Source: Hydrangea macrophylla | Taxonomy: Eukaryota > Streptophyta > Magnoliopsida > Cornales > Hydrangeaceae | Direction: 5' to 3' | Assembly: GCA_033977485.1 (NCBI GenBank) | Contig: CM066988.1 | Location: forward strand, 30,810,001 to 30,874,000 | Length of the DNA stretch: 64,000 nt | In this document: positions 63,780 through 64,000 of the stretch, one piece after another | Numbering within the stretch: position 1 is the stretch's first letter | Layout: the number at the start of each line of letters is the position of its first letter | Made by a program: the position numbers and the translations under genes | Notes under the pieces: model-generated | Told to the model about the DNA's origin: nothing | Database searches by the model: none | The model's input: the letters and a program-made list of their open reading frames with translations, nothing else

Positions 63780-63878
63780 TCACTTCTTTCCGCCACCAGA
63801 AACATTGAACTTGAAAAATATAATGTCTGCGTCCTGGACAATGTATGTCTTCCCCTCCTGTCTATACTTCCCAGCAGC
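63780..63878 (-). CDS. OLA1: Obg-like ATPase 1 (OLA1/YchF), last exon
   Basis: The minus-strand exon runs from 63878 to the TGA at 63782-63780, 33 codons including the stop: [20 protein letters not shown] and [12 protein letters not shown]. This is the C-terminal TGS-domain end of the YchF/OLA1 family, a conserved cytosolic ATPase that binds ribosomes and ATP/GTP. The acceptor TTCTTGCGTAG/GC lies just upstream (intron toward 64000). The exon starts in phase 0. The usual residue in VQDGDI is Gly; here it is Ala. The rest of the gene lies beyond the window. It is the only ordinary host gene I can identify. Confidence 0.88.
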   Translation of the reverse strand, partial: AAGKYRQEGKTYIVQDADIIFFKFNVSGGGKK

Positions 63879-64000
63879 CTACGCAAGAAAAAGAAGAAGA
63901 AAAAAATGTGAAAATCATGCAAAAATATTTTTACATAAAATCAATGGAAGAAAAGCTACAACTCACCAAATTTAATTCATGATAAAAACTAATTATATCC
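63879..64000 (-). other. Intron of OLA1 (partial)
   Basis: A/T-rich sequence with a pyrimidine tract (TTTTTTCTTCTTCTTTTTC on the minus strand) directly before the acceptor TAG at 63881-63879. No exon sequence was recognised to the window end. Confidence 0.7.

Noticed and set aside
1..64000. tRNA or rRNA genes
   Set aside because: I saw no cloverleaf with conserved A and B boxes; the tRNA-like sequences are primer-binding sites only.

Overview
This window is plant nuclear DNA, very probably from a eudicot. It is dominated by nested, mostly dead LTR retrotransposons of the Ty3/gypsy superfamily, with smaller DNA transposons, a broken Helitron-type region, and the end of one ordinary host gene at the right edge. 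Plant origin follows from the lineages seen: Athila-like elements with a TGGCGCC primer-binding site, Tekay-type chromodomain elements with a TGGTATNAGAGC-type site, and a Tat-type element with a second RNase H. The host gene is the last exon of an Obg-like ATPase 1 (OLA1/YchF) gene.

Layout. 1-2093: part of a minus-strand LTR (called F) inserted into a chromodomain gypsy element (B). 2094-3798: 3' end of B pol. 3799-3909: start of the B LTR, interrupted at 3910 by Athila-like element A (5' LTR 3910-5544, internal 5545-16863, 3' LTR cut off at 16984). 16990-22511: a second copy of the B pol tail and B LTR. It carries an intact solo A LTR flanked by GTGAT, and a 1.3 kb insertion flanked by ATGTG. 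22512-35698: a second Athila-like element, A2, on the minus strand with both LTRs truncated. 35699-40853: LTR fragments, a repeat-rich leader and integrase relics of at least three other elements. 40854-46491: Tekay-type element D (minus), nearly complete but broken. 46492-51408: AT-rich DNA with a Stowaway MITE, an intron-containing RPA-like gene relic and a Helitron Rep relic. 51409-59063: element E (minus), with two LTRs of 655 bp that look identical, target duplication CCCAT, and no integrase. 59064-64000: AT-rich gene-flanking DNA with a hAT MITE, an RNase H relic, a long fold-back, and the OLA1 3' end (minus).

Most interesting points. A and A2 share, between integrase and 3' LTR, two further genes that are not gag or pol. 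The first has a GT-AG intron whose flanking exons are conserved while the intron has diverged. The second appears to have its own TATA-like box, leader and 5' UTR intron, followed by a protein with a basic patch, a coiled coil and a hydrophobic tail. Both the LTR promoters and this internal promoter are flanked on each side by arrays of short CG-containing palindromes, mostly versions of TTCGATCGATCGAA. The same arrangement, with different palindrome words, recurs in LTRs of unrelated families in the window. Element E is the youngest insertion and seems to have been moved by an integrase supplied in trans.
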